This document shows, piece by piece, positions 1-6,957 of a stretch of DNA of 52,064 nt. The stretch's first letter is position 1; each line of letters starts with the position of its first letter. The notes under the pieces were generated by a model that was not told where the DNA came from, did not search any database, and saw only the letters and a program-made list of their open reading frames with translations. Both the position numbers and the translations under genes were made by a program. Where the stretch lies: assembly GCA_900551675.1 (NCBI GenBank), contig URXH01000003.1, positions 1 through 52,064 of the forward strand, in the 5' to 3' direction. Source of the stretch: an uncultured bacterium. GTDB lineage: Bacteria > Cyanobacteriota > Vampirovibrionia > Gastranaerophilales > Gastranaerophilaceae.

Positions 1-7
1 GTCAACG

Positions 8-30
8 TAACATATAATTATAAGATGTTA
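8..30 (+). promoter_or_regulatory. Promoter/operator over the first HTH gene
   Basis: A TATAAT box at 13-18 sits six bases before the ATG at 25, and no Shine-Dalgarno sequence is visible, so the mRNA may be leaderless. TAACAT (8-13) and ATGTTA (25-30) form an inverted repeat around the -10 box. The same ATGTTA/TAACAT words occur in front of the related HTH gene near 23.0 kb, which suggests a shared autoregulatory operator. The -35 region lies outside the window. Confidence 0.4.
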
Positions 31-252
31 ATAAATGATATGACAGATTTTCAGTTAGTAAAATTCCTTTTGAACAAAGAGTATATGCTTCAAAAGGAAT
101 TGTCTGATAAGTTGAATGAATATTTTGGAAAAAATACTAAGCCGGCGAATTTTTCTGCGAAATTAAAGCGTGAATATCTGACTTTCAAAGATTTGAAAGC
201 AATTTGTGATATTTTGGGTTATGATTTAATTATTGAAAAACGGAAAAAATAG
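25..252 (+). CDS. Small Cro/C1-like HTH protein
   Basis: This 75-residue protein has no catalytic motif. Its second half reads as a small helix-turn-helix: a predicted helix (ELSDKLNEYF), then NFSAKLKREYLTFKDLKAICDILGYDL, in which the polar recognition-type segment is followed by a hydrophobic helix and a terminal LGY. The protein encoded at 23024-23236 has the same layout (N-S-K--R--T---L--I---LGY) and nearly the same DNA around its start codon, so the two look like paralogues. A role as a DNA-binding autoregulator is inferred. A stand-alone antitoxin-like or phage-type repressor is possible, but no toxin partner is visible. The gene appears leaderless, with TATAAT six bases before the ATG. 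Confidence 0.6.
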   Translation: MLINDMTDFQLVKFLLNKEYMLQKELSDKLNEYFGKNTKPANFSAKLKREYLTFKDLKAICDILGYDLIIEKRKK

Positions 253-261
253 AAATTTATA

Positions 262-465
262 CTATGCTTCTTCTTTTTTATGCTTAACATCTTCTTTAAT
301 AACGATAAGGTTATTGATGATTTTCATAGCACAGGTCGGAAGCACTACATCATCAAGTCCTGATGCTATGCTGATAATTTTTCCGGCACCTAATACTACT
401 TCTTCTCCTTTATAGAAGAATTTGTAATCATCTTTTCTGTCTGAACGAATTGTAATCTGGCTCAT
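262..465 (-). CDS. Hypothetical protein, 67 aa
   Basis: A short protein with no family I recognise. It starts with MSQITIRSDRKDDYKFFYKG, carries a glycine/alanine-rich hydrophobic middle (VVLGAGKIISIASGL) and ends in a charged KHKKEEA tail. No signal peptide or transmembrane helix is clear. A good Shine-Dalgarno (GAGG, about 7 bases before the ATG) supports translation. It lies downstream of hisS and the nucleotidyltransferase-like gene on the same strand, separated by 111 bases, so it may have its own promoter. It is convergent with the HTH gene, leaving only 9 bases between the two stops. Confidence 0.5.
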   Translation of the reverse strand: MSQITIRSDRKDDYKFFYKGEEVVLGAGKIISIASGLDDVVLPTCAMKIINNLIVIKEDVKHKKEEA

Positions 466-576
466 TTTTTACCTCTTTTGTTTATTTTATATCTAACATA
501 CTTGTTTGTTGAAATTTTGTCTTAGACCTCAACACGAATTTTTAAACTCACCGGTTAAGACGATGCAAATTAATAT

Positions 577-921
577 CTATTTAGCAGGAGGAATAGCACG
601 CTCCCCTTTGCTGTTGTAGAAAATTCCCTCTGCCATAACTTCATTATAAATTTCTTCATCTTGTTTGAAGCTTTCAGGCGTATAAGGGTATAAATCTATG
701 CAAACATCCATATCTGTTTCGATTTTACCTATAATCGGCCAGATTTGTTCTCTTTTTGATTTATCTTCAATATCAAAAATTGCCGCAAGTTCAATGTCTT
801 CGCCTTCATGCATTTTGCCGTCAGTATGAATTCCGAACAAATACATCCCTTTAAAATCATTGAAAATACGATTAAAGGCTATTGATAACTTTACAATTAC
901 CTCGTCAACAGAATTTGCCAT
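577..921 (-). CDS. Nucleotidyltransferase-like (MNT-fold) protein
   Basis: 114 residues. The segment LFGIHTDGKMHEGEDIELAAIFD resembles the GSxxxGxxxxxSDIDLxV signature of minimal nucleotidyltransferases, with the second metal-binding pair as E-D-x-E instead of S-D-x-D. The first glycine is followed by I rather than S. The fold is therefore probable, but catalytic activity is uncertain. The start lies 3 bases after the hisS stop, behind an AAGGA Shine-Dalgarno, so it is translated from the hisS transcript. The family is usually a toxin-antitoxin partner (MNT with HEPN), yet no HEPN gene is adjacent. Alternatively it is a degenerate pol-beta-fold protein with a binding role. Confidence 0.5.
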   Translation of the reverse strand: MANSVDEVIVKLSIAFNRIFNDFKGMYLFGIHTDGKMHEGEDIELAAIFDIEDKSKREQIWPIIGKIETDMDVCIDLYPYTPESFKQDEEIYNEVMAEGIFYNSKGERAIPPAK

Positions 922-924
922 AAT

Positions 925-2166
925 TTATCCTTTTATTTCAGATGTAACCTCTTTTCTGTCAACCGTAATCTGTTTAGATGTCGACAGATTTTTTATTGAA
1001 ACTTTACCTGTATTAATCTCGTCTTCGCCTAAAATCAATGCAAATTTAGCAATTTTTGAGGCTTTTTCAAGCTGTTTTGTGAACTTTTTATTTGCAAGAT
1101 CAAATTCTATTTTTAGTCCCTGTCCTCTGAGTTCTTCAGCGAGTTCAAGAGCGTCAGCCGGTGAATTTGATACGATATAGCCGTCAAGTTTTTCAGGTTC
1201 AATCTCAGGCAGTAAAGAATTTAATCTTTCCATGCCCATTGCCCAGCCGACAGCTGGAGTATCTTCGCCGCCGAGGTTTTTAACAAGACTGTCATAGCGT
1301 CCGCCTCCGCAGACTGCATTCTGGGAGCCCAGATTGTTTGACTTAATCTCAAAAACAGTTCTGTTATAGTAATCCAGACCTCTGACTAAAAGTTTGTTTT
1401 CAACATATTTGATTTTTAATTTATCTAAATAAGATTTTACATCTTTGTAATGTTCAGCGCATTCTTCGCATATAAAATCCGATTGAATAACTTTTTGAAT
1501 TTCCGGTTTTGCAAAGATTTCTTTACAACTTTCAACTTTGCAGTCTAAAAGTCTTAGAGGATTTTTTTCATATCTGTTTTGGCAATCTTCGCAAAGATTA
1601 TCAAATTCCGGTTTTAAGACTTCTTTAATCTTTTTTTTGTATTCTTCACGGCATTCGGGGCATCCGAGAGAATTAATTTCAACTTCAAGATCGTTTAAAC
1701 CGAGGGATTTGAGATAATCGACAGCAAGAAGAATAACTTCAGCATCAGCAGCCGGTTCTTTAATCCCGAACATTTCAACACCGACCTGATGAAACTGTCT
1801 TTGTCTGCCTGCCTGCGGGCGTTCATAACGAAACATCGGACCTTTATACCAGAGTTTGACGGGAGCTGATAATCTTGCCATTCCGTTTTCAATAAATGAG
1901 CGTACAACACCCGCTGTATTTTCGGGGCGTAAAGTTATTGAACGTTCGCTTTTTTCAAAGGTATACATTTCTTTATTTACAATATCAGTTGTATCGCCTA
2001 CTCCGCGGGCAAAAAGCTCTGTTGCTTCAAAAATCGGAGTTCTTATTTCTTTGTAGCCGTAGCGGGTAAATATATCAAGGGCATTTTTCTCAAGTTTGTG
2101 CCATTGTTCAACTTCCTGAGGTAAAATGTCTTTTGTTCCTTTTTGTACTTTAATAATTTTAGTCAT
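925..2166 (-). CDS. hisS: Histidyl-tRNA synthetase
   Basis: This cytoplasmic enzyme charges tRNA-His with histidine. The 413-residue length is normal for bacterial HisRS. The class II motifs are visible: KGTKDILP at the N-terminus, LRPENTAG, motif 2 (FRYERPQAGRQRQFHQ), the histidine-binding box LVRGLDYYNRTVFE, motif 3 (GWAMGMERL), and then a C-terminal anticodon-binding domain. A Cys-rich insertion (CPECREE, CEDC, CEEC) between about residues 165 and 240 is typical of many bacterial HisRS. The gene is first in an operon with the nucleotidyltransferase-like gene. Its promoter is a full consensus whose -10 box ends six bases before the ATG, with no Shine-Dalgarno, so the transcript is predicted to be leaderless. 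Confidence 0.97.
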   Translation of the reverse strand: MTKIIKVQKGTKDILPQEVEQWHKLEKNALDIFTRYGYKEIRTPIFEATELFARGVGDTTDIVNKEMYTFEKSERSITLRPENTAGVVRSFIENGMARLSAPVKLWYKGPMFRYERPQAGRQRQFHQVGVEMFGIKEPAADAEVILLAVDYLKSLGLNDLEVEINSLGCPECREEYKKKIKEVLKPEFDNLCEDCQNRYEKNPLRLLDCKVESCKEIFAKPEIQKVIQSDFICEECAEHYKDVKSYLDKLKIKYVENKLLVRGLDYYNRTVFEIKSNNLGSQNAVCGGGRYDSLVKNLGGEDTPAVGWAMGMERLNSLLPEIEPEKLDGYIVSNSPADALELAEELRGQGLKIEFDLANKKFTKQLEKASKIAKFALILGEDEINTGKVSIKNLSTSKQITVDRKEVTSEIKG

Positions 2167-2172
2167 AAAGTT

Positions 2173-2201
2173 ATTATATAAATTTGAGCTGTAATTGTCA
2201 A
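2173..2201 (-). promoter_or_regulatory. hisS promoter (consensus, leaderless)
   Basis: On the minus strand TTGACA (2201-2196), a 17-base spacer and TATAAT (2178-2173) give a perfect sigma-70-type promoter. Only six bases separate the -10 box from the hisS ATG at 2166, so transcription should begin at or beside the A of the ATG. No ribosome-binding site precedes the start. Confidence 0.75.
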
Positions 2202-2270
2202 ATCTAATTTATGAAATGCTTGTACATCACTGTCTTTAATTAAATCTCGGCAGCTGTGAAATTTCATGAC

Positions 2271-2299
2271 TTGACAAAAAAATATTTTTTATATAAAGT
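2271..2299 (+). promoter_or_regulatory. Promoter of the 2305 membrane-protein gene
   Basis: TTGACA (2271-2276), a 17-base spacer and TAAAGT (2294-2299) precede the ATG at 2305 by five bases, again without a Shine-Dalgarno. This is a second predicted leaderless start, and it is divergent from hisS across about 138 bases. Confidence 0.5.
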
Positions 2300-2304
2300 T
2301 AGTC

Positions 2305-3375
2305 ATGCCTAACAAATTAACAAAGAAAAAAATGAAAATATCAACTTTTTGTAAATACGTAGACCAGCCTATGGTTTTGAATAAACTTGATCATAAAATG
2401 CCTGTAATACTAATCTGTGCAGGCGGAGGATACGGAATTTTCGACTCTTTCAGACATTCGAAAGATGATAAAAATTATGGCAGACAGAAAGCTGTTAAAA
2501 ATGCAATTGTCATATCAAGTACAATCGGCACATCTTTATTAGGTACCAGAGGATTAAAAATCGGCGGGAAAAAGATTTTTAACGGTTTAATGGAACGTGT
2601 GCATATCACTGAGATTCAAAAGGCTCAAACTTCTGCCGTAAATGAATTTTTGAATAAGACAAATATTAAAGATTTACAAATTCTCGATGCACTGGAAACT
2701 GCTAAATTAAAAGAACTTTCTTTAAAACAAATTGAAATTTTACAAAACAAACTTCCTGTATCTCCTGCGAAACATAAACTTTTCAGTGTGATTTTGCCTG
2801 AAAAGAGAAATTTGAATTCAAAGGAGATTTTTTCTGAAATTAAACGATTATCGCTTTTGGGATTAATTCCGGTTGCCGGAGGAGTAGGAGGCGGTATAAT
2901 TGCTGATAAAGTTACACATACAAAAAATAAAAAAGGAACGGCCGATAAGGTCAAAGAGGGTTTGTACCAGTATCTTGCAAATATATTCTTATGTAATGCC
3001 GGTGCCGGTGCTGCCCTTTTTCTTTCCGAAAAATTAGAGAAAGCCCGAAAGATTAAGCCTTTGACACCGATGAAAAAGCTTGCAGTAATTTTAACCGGAA
3101 TTACAGCAACAGGGATTATCGGCGGGAGTTATATAGCAAATTTTGTAAGTAAAAAATGTATTAATCCATTGTTCGGTGAAAAAAATAACGGAAAAGGATT
3201 ATACAATAAAAGAAGACCCGAGGCATTAGATATTGTTTTGCATGCCGATGATATTGCAACAGCCGGAATTTTGTCAGGTTTTAAGTGGATTGAGCCTGCT
3301 TTGCCTTTTATGTATTTTATATCTGGTTACAGAGCAGGTACTGGTTACAGAAATAACAGAGGCGCTCAATCATAA
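2305..3375 (+). CDS. Membrane protein of unknown function
   Basis: 356 residues that match no family I can name. There is no cleavable signal peptide. Hydrophobic glycine-rich segments are spread through the chain: about residues 32-44 (MPVILICAGGGYG), 68-84 (AIVISSTIGTSLLG), 190-210 (LLGLIPVAGGVGGGII), 225-240 and 255-275 (VILTGITATGIIGGSYIA). They are separated by Lys-rich loops. The spacing of charged and hydrophobic blocks resembles the 314-residue protein at 39622-40566, so the two may be distant paralogues of a lineage-specific family. The gene stands alone, with its own promoter and a strong terminator at 3412-3437. Confidence 0.6.
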   Translation: MPNKLTKKKMKISTFCKYVDQPMVLNKLDHKMPVILICAGGGYGIFDSFRHSKDDKNYGRQKAVKNAIVISSTIGTSLLGTRGLKIGGKKIFNGLMERVHITEIQKAQTSAVNEFLNKTNIKDLQILDALETAKLKELSLKQIEILQNKLPVSPAKHKLFSVILPEKRNLNSKEIFSEIKRLSLLGLIPVAGGVGGGIIADKVTHTKNKKGTADKVKEGLYQYLANIFLCNAGAGAALFLSEKLEKARKIKPLTPMKKLAVILTGITATGIIGGSYIANFVSKKCINPLFGEKNNGKGLYNKRRPEALDIVLHADDIATAGILSGFKWIEPALPFMYFISGYRAGTGYRNNRGAQS

Positions 3376-3411
3376 ATATGGTATTTTCTACACACCTTCT
3401 TATACAAAACA

Positions 3412-3437
3412 GAACTCCCGCAAAGTTACGGGAGTTC
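3412..3437. terminator. Bidirectional terminator
   Basis: GAACTCCCG (3412-3420) and CGGGAGTTC (3429-3437) form a perfect 9-bp stem with an 8-base loop. T-rich sequence follows on the plus strand. It sits between the convergent stop codons of the 2305 gene and the DtxR-type gene. Confidence 0.75.
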
Positions 3438-3443
3438 ACATTT

Positions 3444-3851
3444 TTAATATAATTTTTTAATTTTGTCAGATAAATTTGTTTTAGCAAATGCGGTTAATTT
3501 AACCATATTATTAAAGAGCCTGTCAGATACAATGTGTTCCATTTTGCAGGCTGTTTCAACAGCTTCTTGCCTGTCAAGTCCCAGCACTTCCATAAAAAAT
3601 TCAGAGAGTTTTTCATGTTTAAGCAATATATTTTTTGCAATTTTTTCGCCTTTTGCTGTAAGTGTAATAGGTGAATAGGGTGCGTAATTAATAAGTTTTT
3701 TTTCAGATAAAACATTGAGTGCACCTGTAACAGATGCCTTTTTCACATTAAGTTTATCTGCTATTGCCGTAACTTTTGCATTACCGTTTTTTAATATTTG
3801 ATTGTAAATTTCTTCAATATAATCTTCAAGACTTACAGAAAGCTTTTCCAT
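3444..3851 (-). CDS. DtxR/MntR-family metal-dependent repressor
   Basis: 135 residues: an N-terminal winged helix (AKVTAIADKLNVKKASVTGALNVLSEKKLI), then a metal-binding and dimerisation domain, without the C-terminal SH3-like domain of long DtxR proteins. Candidate ligands are D10, E13, H79, C102, E105 and H106. The Cys-x-x-Glu-His end is the iron-type DtxR pattern, while Asp at position 10 is the manganese-type MntR pattern, so metal preference cannot be read from sequence. The likely role is repression of metal uptake or induction of efflux. Its ATG abuts the stop of the upstream HAD phosphatase gene (TAA immediately followed by ATG), so the two are translationally coupled. No metal transporter is adjacent. 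Confidence 0.85.
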   Translation of the reverse strand: MEKLSVSLEDYIEEIYNQILKNGNAKVTAIADKLNVKKASVTGALNVLSEKKLINYAPYSPITLTAKGEKIAKNILLKHEKLSEFFMEVLGLDRQEAVETACKMEHIVSDRLFNNMVKLTAFAKTNLSDKIKKLY

Positions 3852-4490
3852 TTACAAACTCCTGATAGTTTTTATTATATCACATGGTGTATCAATAATA
3901 AAATCTGCCCCTTCAAGATCTTTCTTATCTCTAAATCCCCATGTTACGCCGATACAAGGCAGACTTGCATTTTTTGCCGTCTGAACATCTACATCTGAAT
4001 CTCCTGCATAAATTGTGGAATTTTTATCCGCGCCTAACTCTTTCATTGCCTTAAAAACTCCATCAGGAGCAGGTTTTTTCGGGACATCATCTGACTGGCC
4101 TATTGCAGTATCTACCAAATTTCCAAAATATTTTTTGCACAATTCTTTAACTGCTGAATCAAATTTGTTAGATACTACACCGATTTTAATCCCTTCAGCT
4201 TTTATATCCGATAGTATCTTTAAGATACCATCATATGGAGCTGTATGTCTGCACATATTTTTTGAATAATTCTGTTTAAAAACACAAAGACATTCATCAA
4301 TATTTTCACAATTTTCAGGAACAGCACGTTCTATAAGTTTTCTGACACCGTTGCCGACAAAACACCTGATTTCTTCTAATGAGCGTCCGGGATAACCGAA
4401 TTCGGAAAGTGCAAAATTTGTTGCATCTTTCAAATCTTCAAGCGTGTTTAATAAAGTTCCGTCTAAATCGAAAATAATTGTTTTTATCAT
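3852..4490 (-). CDS. gph: HAD phosphatase, phosphoglycolate phosphatase-like
   Basis: 212 residues with all HAD motifs: FDLDGT near the N-terminus (nucleophile Asp and acid Asp), VVSNK (motif II), the Lys of KKPAPDG (motif III) and YAGDSDVDVQTAKNA (motif IV). A helical cap lies between motifs I and II, as in Gph/PGP-type enzymes. The substrate is probably a small phosphorylated metabolite such as 2-phosphoglycolate from DNA repair or central metabolism. The exact substrate is not readable. It is upstream of and abutting the DtxR-type gene. A TAAAAT -10-like box lies six bases before its ATG, with no Shine-Dalgarno. Confidence 0.85.
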   Translation of the reverse strand: MIKTIIFDLDGTLLNTLEDLKDATNFALSEFGYPGRSLEEIRCFVGNGVRKLIERAVPENCENIDECLCVFKQNYSKNMCRHTAPYDGILKILSDIKAEGIKIGVVSNKFDSAVKELCKKYFGNLVDTAIGQSDDVPKKPAPDGVFKAMKELGADKNSTIYAGDSDVDVQTAKNASLPCIGVTWGFRDKKDLEGADFIIDTPCDIIKTIRSL

Positions 4491-4560
4491 AAATAAATTT
4501 TATCACAGAAAAAGACATCATAAATTTTCAATACTGCTATAAGGGTTTATTAGAGGGAAG

Positions 4561-4762
4561 GCATTTAACAGGATACTAAGTTACTATGGCAATAAGGCAG
4601 TAAGAGGTATCATTATATTGTTCCCTCTCCTATGGGAGAGGGTTAGGGTGAGGGCTGATTAGAAGGCAGGAGGGGGGTATGCATTTAATAGGATACTAAG
4701 ATACTACGACGCTAAGTCAGTAGGAGGTATCATTATATTGTTCCCTCCCCATTTGGGGAGGG
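4561..4762. repeat. Two 82-bp imperfect direct repeats, 120-bp period
   Basis: The sequence at 4561-4642 recurs at 4681-4762 with about 85 percent identity by eye. Each copy starts GCATTTAAYAGGATACTAAG, shares GGTATCATTATATTGTTCCCTC and ends in a short palindrome (CCCTCTCC-TA-TGGGAGAGGG in copy 1, CCCTCCCC-ATTT-GGGGAGGG in copy 2). Copy 1 continues with TTAGGGTGAGGG. The palindromic part belongs to the same CCCTC/GAGGG family seen near 31.04 kb. It fills most of the gene-free stretch 4491-4846. No open reading frame is credible there. Confidence 0.8.
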
Positions 4763-4846
4763 TTTGGCATTAACGTGTGGAGCGCTAGCTCATTCTTAAG
4801 TTAAGACTATACTAGTTTTTTCAATATTTATGTGTCGGTTTGAGCG

Positions 4847-5752
4847 CTACGCTCCTAAAAAGTCATAAAAATGATAGAATTGCAGAGGATATTTTTTTGT
4901 TAAATCTTCAAGAAAGTTTATATATTCGTTTTGCAGTTGTGTCAATTTTTCACGCCTTTTCGCGTCAGATACAAATTTTTTCAGACGGATTGCGTATTTC
5001 CCGTCCCTTTCTTTTGTGCAGACAATAAAATAAACCGGCACATCCATCATTAATACAAATCTGAAGGCGCCTGCAGGAAAATTAGCTTCGTGCCCCAAAA
5101 ATTCGCTTGCGAAAATTGTGTCAGAATTGTGTGCGGAAGTTCTGTCGCCTGCTATAAACATAATTTCACCGTTATTAAGTCTTTCTTTTATATCGATAGA
5201 TGTTGTCAAATCTATATTATCAACAGGGTAAACATTTATGGGATTATTAGCCGCAATTTCAGAAAGAAAATTTTTGAAAATTTTGCATTGATTAACCTCA
5301 AGAAACATATTTGCTTTAATCCAGTCGATTTCAGTTCCTGATTTAAAAAATGTTCTCATTGCATTAATGTTGCCAAGATGTGAGCATAAAAAGCACACGC
5401 CATTTTTAGCAAAAAAATCTCTATAGAGTGTCTGTTTATCGTTTTCATCGGCAAAATAAATGTTTTTAATCCCGAAATTATCTGTGAATATTTCCATTGT
5501 ATCTATTAAACTGCAGGAATAGTTTAAAAAATGTTTGAAAGATTGAATTATACTGCCGTTTCCTGATGCAATTTTTTGAAATTTTTGTGAACATTTTCGG
5601 ATTTGCGGCGCTCCTATAAATGCAAAAAGTGTTACAAAAAATACGATAAATTGGACAGGTTTTCTGCCTGCAATTTTATATATATACCACAGGAGCATAA
5701 GTCTTGTATGACCTGCAGCCTGTTCTTTAACTTCGTACCATTTTAAACTCAT
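4847..5752 (-). CDS. LpxL/HtrB-like lysophospholipid acyltransferase (LPLAT)
   Basis: 301 residues. An N-terminal hydrophobic helix (about residues 33-50) should anchor it to the inner membrane. The catalytic region CSHLGNINAM (H125) corresponds to the Hx4D/E motif, and further blocks GDRTS and FPAGAFRF fit the COG4261-type acyltransferases of aryl-polyene clusters, which attach the acyl chain to a lipid or sugar acceptor. The residue expected to be Asp/Glu four places after the His motif is Asn130 here, so activity may be altered. It is the last gene of the long operon; a 57-base gap separates it from the methyltransferase. Repeats follow it directly. Confidence 0.75.
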   Translation of the reverse strand: MSLKWYEVKEQAAGHTRLMLLWYIYKIAGRKPVQFIVFFVTLFAFIGAPQIRKCSQKFQKIASGNGSIIQSFKHFLNYSCSLIDTMEIFTDNFGIKNIYFADENDKQTLYRDFFAKNGVCFLCSHLGNINAMRTFFKSGTEIDWIKANMFLEVNQCKIFKNFLSEIAANNPINVYPVDNIDLTTSIDIKERLNNGEIMFIAGDRTSAHNSDTIFASEFLGHEANFPAGAFRFVLMMDVPVYFIVCTKERDGKYAIRLKKFVSDAKRREKLTQLQNEYINFLEDLTKKYPLQFYHFYDFLGA

Positions 5753-5809
5753 TGAGAATATTATTACCTTTGCATTATTTTCTATAGCTGATGTTGTCTG
5801 TAATTAATC

Positions 5810-6859
5810 CTATTTTTTTACCTCTAAGAGTGTATAATCGTGCACTCCGATATTTTCATGCTTTTTATGGAGATGAAGTCCTGCTTTTTCAACCATTTCC
5901 AGCATTCGTTTTTCTGAATACATTTTGCTTTTGCCGTTTGCCATACATGTAAAATAAAGCGATATATGAACAAGCGAATATTGTGCGGCTTCAAAAAATT
6001 GTTTATCGGTAAAAGGTTCAAGAATAAAGATTTTTGTATCATCAGTCATTGAATTTTTTATATTTGTCAAAATATGAATAACCTGTTCCTCAGAAAAACA
6101 GTCAAGAAACTGGCTCATAAACACAGCGCCCGAAATCTCCGGCATAGGATTTTTAAGTACATCAACACCGTGAAATTTTAATCTTTCATTTTTTAGATGT
6201 TTTTTTGCTTCATCGATATTTTCGGGAAGATCAATCATATTAACTGTGCAGTTTTTATCAAACGCAAGGCAGGCTCGTTCAAATTTCCCTGTGTTACCGC
6301 CGATATCAAAAACTTCAGCGGGGTTATTTTCAAAAATAATTTTCAAAACTTCGTCAAAACATCTGTCGGAATAGAAATGATCAAATTCAAACCAGCTCTT
6401 TTTCATGTCGGGATGCAGAAAATGGAGTGCATTGTAAATTGTATCGTAATTGCCGATAAATTTTCTGCATCCCAGAGGCTCTGATGATTCAAAAGAATTT
6501 GCAAGCTCTGAAGCTCCGAGATAGCATACATCTTTGACAAAATTGAAATTGACTTTTGTCATTTCATTATTTAAAAACGCAGATGCCACAAGAGAATTTG
6601 TGTATTTATCCTCCGTTTTAATCACAAGCCCTGCTGCACATGCAGCCTCAAGCAGTGTTTCTGCTGCGTATTTTGATACTTTACAGTTTTCAATAATTTG
6701 CTCAACCGTTGACGGGTTTTCTTCCAAAAATTCCAAAATGCCGAATTTCAGCATTGCATTAACTGCCTGAAAAGTCAGAGGGGCAAAGGCTATTTTCTGT
6801 GCGTCAGCCAGCGCCTTTACCTGTGGCGATATATGTTTTTTTATTCTTCTGTATTTCAT
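5810..6859 (-). CDS. SAM-dependent O-methyltransferase
   Basis: 349 residues with an N-terminal dimerisation/helical domain (about 15-110) and a Rossmann methyltransferase domain. Motif I is FDIGGNTGKFERACL, followed by the acidic MIDLPENI and the late motif GAVFMSQFLDCFSEE. This is the layout of plant-type/antibiotic family-2 O-methyltransferases, also found in aryl-polyene loci, where a hydroxyaryl head group is methylated. That substrate is inferred only from the neighbours. A GAGG Shine-Dalgarno five bases before the ATG supports the start. It is separated from the exporter gene by 80 bases that contain a repeat element, so it may be partly uncoupled from the genes upstream. Confidence 0.8.
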   Translation of the reverse strand: MKYRRIKKHISPQVKALADAQKIAFAPLTFQAVNAMLKFGILEFLEENPSTVEQIIENCKVSKYAAETLLEAACAAGLVIKTEDKYTNSLVASAFLNNEMTKVNFNFVKDVCYLGASELANSFESSEPLGCRKFIGNYDTIYNALHFLHPDMKKSWFEFDHFYSDRCFDEVLKIIFENNPAEVFDIGGNTGKFERACLAFDKNCTVNMIDLPENIDEAKKHLKNERLKFHGVDVLKNPMPEISGAVFMSQFLDCFSEEQVIHILTNIKNSMTDDTKIFILEPFTDKQFFEAAQYSLVHISLYFTCMANGKSKMYSEKRMLEMVEKAGLHLHKKHENIGVHDYTLLEVKK

Positions 6860-6875
6860 TTTTTATCCTCATATT

Positions 6876-6957
6876 AGAAGTCAGGACGCGCAGGAATAAG
6901 TTAAGTTATTTACAGTTAATTGCTTATCCTCCTATCTTCTTATCTTCCTACCTTCTG
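6876..6957. repeat. Interspersed purine/pyrimidine repeat, copy 1
   Basis: The plus strand carries GGAATAAG followed by TATCCTCCTATCTTC and TTATCTTCCTACCTTCT. The same words occur at 16102-16178 and 27939-28036. The repeat overlaps the last codons of the MMPL exporter gene and supplies its stop codon (TAA at 6942-6940 on the minus strand). Confidence 0.6.

Noticed and set aside
577..921. MNT/HEPN toxin-antitoxin pair
   Set aside because: No HEPN-type gene is adjacent; the downstream 67-aa protein lacks the RxxxxH motif. Kept only as a nucleotidyltransferase-like protein.
860..1180. Plus-strand frame opposite the hisS 3' end
   Set aside because: Shadow of hisS and the nucleotidyltransferase-like gene; Ser-rich composition typical of complement frames.
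2305..3375. Phage holin or tail-tape protein for the glycine-rich membrane protein
   Set aside because: No other phage genes lie nearby, and a similar protein is encoded at 39.6 kb in an unrelated setting.
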